DNA of 64,000 nucleotides from assembly GCA_024637015.1 (NCBI GenBank), contig JAGXGE010000032.1:137531-201530 (forward strand), in the 5' to 3' direction. Within the stretch, counting starts at the first letter, position 1. Every line of letters begins with the position of its first letter. The stretch comes from Aequorivita sp. (GTDB taxonomy: Bacteria > Bacteroidota > Bacteroidia > Flavobacteriales > Flavobacteriaceae). Below the pieces are notes generated by a model. The model was given only the letters and a program-made list of their open reading frames with translations. It did not search any database and had not been told where the DNA came from. Both the position numbers and the translations under genes were made by a program. Of this stretch, positions 62,641 through 64,000 are shown piece by piece.

Positions 62641-64000
62641 ATGAGAGAAGCAATCCAATTCACATTTATAGTCTTAGGAATAATTGCAATTATTACTTGC
62701 ACCGTAATATGGCCAGTTTATGGTTTTTCTGTTTTGGCGGCTTTGATTTTCGGGATTGGTATGTATGATTTGTTTCAAAAGAAACATACCATTCTTAGAA
62801 ATTTTCCTGTTTTGGGCCATATGCGTTTTCTTTTAGAAATGATTGGACCAGAAATCCATCAATATTTTGTGGAAGACGCTACAGACGGAAAACCAATTGA
62901 CAGAAATCACAGAACTTATATTTACGAGCGTGCAAAACTTCAAAATGAAACCCATCCCTTTGGAACGGAATTGAACGTTGAAGTGGAAAACTATAAGTGG
63001 ATGAAACACAGTATTTATCCATCAAAACTGCTCGAAGAACCACCGCGCGTTCTTGTTGGCGGACCCGATTGCAAACAACTATATAGTGCAAGTATTTTTA
63101 ATATTTCAGCAATGAGTTACGGTGCATTGAGCAAAAATGCTGTGATGGCACTAAATTTTGGAGCAAAGGCTGGTAACTTTTTTCACGATACTGGTGAAGG
63201 TGGAATTGCCGAATATCATTTAAAAGGTGGCGATTTGGTTTATGAAGTGGGTACAGGCTATTTCGGTTGTAGAACGGAGGACGGAAACTTTTCCCCTGAA
63301 AAATTTAAGGAAAAGGCGGCACTTCCGAATGTAAAAATGATAGAAATCAAGATTTCGCAAGGAGCAAAACCAGGGCATGGTGGTGTTTTGCCAGCGGTAA
63401 AAAATAATGAGGAAATTGCAAAAATCAGGGGAATAAAACCACATACGGTGGTGCTCTCGCCTCCTGGCCACAGTGCGTTCAACGATGCGGAAGGATTGCT
63501 TCGGTTTGTTAAGCAAATGCGCGACCTGAGCGATGGAAAACCCATAGGTTTTAAATTTTGTGTTGGTAGTAAAAAGGAGTTTATTGACATTTGCGAAAAA
63601 ATGGTTGAAACTGGAATAAAACCAGATTTTATAACTGTTGATGGTTCCGAAGGCGGAACGGGTGCGGCACCGATAGATTTTTCAAATTATGTAGGGATGC
63701 CATGGGAAAAAGCCCTTGTTTTTGTAGTTGATACTTTGAATGGTTATGGCTTAAAAAAAGACATAAAAGTAGTTACTGCCACGAAAATATTTACAGCTTT
63801 TGACATTTTTAAAGCGCTATGTATTGGCGCTGATATTTGTAATTCTGCCCGCGGAATGATGCTCGCTCTTGGATGTGTTCAAGCTTTGCGTTGCGACACC
63901 AACAAATGCCCAACAGGTGTAACAACAAACAATCCAAGCCTGATGCGGGGTTTGGTGGTGGAAGACAAGTGGAAACGTGTTAAAAATTATCAAGGTCAAA
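62641..64000 (+). CDS. FMN-binding glutamate synthase-like protein (partial)
   Basis: Not in the ORF track because it runs off the right edge. The start ATG is at 62641: MREAIQFTFIVLGIIAIITC, then two N-terminal hydrophobic segments. The FMN barrel follows: SASIFNISAMSYGALSKNAV, HDTGEGGIAEYH, ISQGAKPGHGGVLPA, TVDGSEGGTGAAP and the FeS cysteines in LGCVQALRCDTNKCPTGV. It resembles the GltB central domain fused to membrane helices, typical of archaeal-type or Bacteroidota glutamate synthase family proteins. It starts 18 bases after poxB and is probably cotranscribed. About 453 residues are visible. Confidence 0.88.
   Translation, partial: MREAIQFTFIVLGIIAIITCTVIWPVYGFSVLAALIFGIGMYDLFQKKHTILRNFPVLGHMRFLLEMIGPEIHQYFVEDATDGKPIDRNHRTYIYERAKLQNETHPFGTELNVEVENYKWMKHSIYPSKLLEEPPRVLVGGPDCKQLYSASIFNISAMSYGALSKNAVMALNFGAKAGNFFHDTGEGGIAEYHLKGGDLVYEVGTGYFGCRTEDGNFSPEKFKEKAALPNVKMIEIKISQGAKPGHGGVLPAVKNNEEIAKIRGIKPHTVVLSPPGHSAFNDAEGLLRFVKQMRDLSDGKPIGFKFCVGSKKEFIDICEKMVETGIKPDFITVDGSEGGTGAAPIDFSNYVGMPWEKALVFVVDTLNGYGLKKDIKVVTATKIFTAFDIFKALCIGADICNSARGMMLALGCVQALRCDTNKCPTGVTTNNPSLMRGLVVEDKWKRVKNYQGQ

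Noticed and set aside
1-64000. CRISPR arrays and tRNA genes
   Set aside because: I saw no regularly spaced direct repeats and no cloverleaf-like sequence in the spacers I read.

Overview
The window looks like chromosomal DNA from a marine-type Flavobacteriaceae bacterium (phylum Bacteroidota). The evidence is low GC, many TAnnTTTG promoter boxes, a short RpoD-type sigma factor, Bacteroidota-restricted families (DUF3822, DUF6146-like and DUF6787-like proteins), a TonB receptor with a carboxypeptidase-regulatory-like N-terminus, MiaE, CbpA/CbpM and a YchF GTPase. I cannot fix the genus from sequence alone. Most of the window is conserved housekeeping sequence. I see no prophage, intact insertion sequence, CRISPR array or tRNA gene.

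Layout. 1-4.2 kb: the tail of a membrane protein, a His/Cys-rich small protein with a TonB receptor (probable metal uptake), three small envelope proteins, and a multiply broken DUF937 gene. 4.3-7.9 kb: serA-serC, then an acyl-CoA reductase divergent from an Alvin-type ferredoxin over one symmetric double promoter. 7.9-11.6 kb: secreted paralogues and two tandem alpha/beta hydrolases. 11.8-15.2 kb: ychF, a PAP2 phosphatase and cbpM-cbpA. 15.4-20.6 kb: topoisomerase IV parE and parC with a lipoprotein gene between them. 20.7-25.8 kb: rpsA behind a long foldable leader, pyrR-pyrB, and a small protein before rnz. 25.8-30 kb: pdxH and a sixA-like/ppk/ppx polyphosphate operon. 30-30.9 kb: a degraded accessory patch. 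31-36.4 kb: a 43-residue membrane peptide, miaE, dnaX, the RNase P RNA gene, rsmD, DUF3822 and a pilin-like protein. 36.5-42.2 kb: a RecD-like helicase, DUF4126, a KdsB-KdnB fusion, an acyltransferase and a lipoprotein. 42.2-46.3 kb: yebC, a pterin dehydratase, an SDR, glutaminase and gcvT. 46.4-53.9 kb: an aldehyde dehydrogenase, DUF72, a thioesterase, two MscS channels, two SDRs and a VanX-like dipeptidase. 54-58.9 kb: an OmpA lipoprotein, a third MscS channel, an SLC13 permease and the primary sigma factor. 59-64 kb: small secreted and membrane proteins, a membrane-protein/HTH operon with palindromic operators, a PoxB-like enzyme, and a truncated FMN-binding glutamate synthase-like gene.

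The points most worth following are: the 609-residue fusion of CMP-Kdo synthetase with a Kdo-8-oxidase-like alcohol dehydrogenase, which suggests 8-amino-Kdo lipopolysaccharide; the structured rpsA leader with competing helices; the perfectly symmetric divergent promoter at the ferredoxin gene; the overlapping DUF3822/pilin-like pair; and the family of secreted paralogues around 8-11.6 kb.
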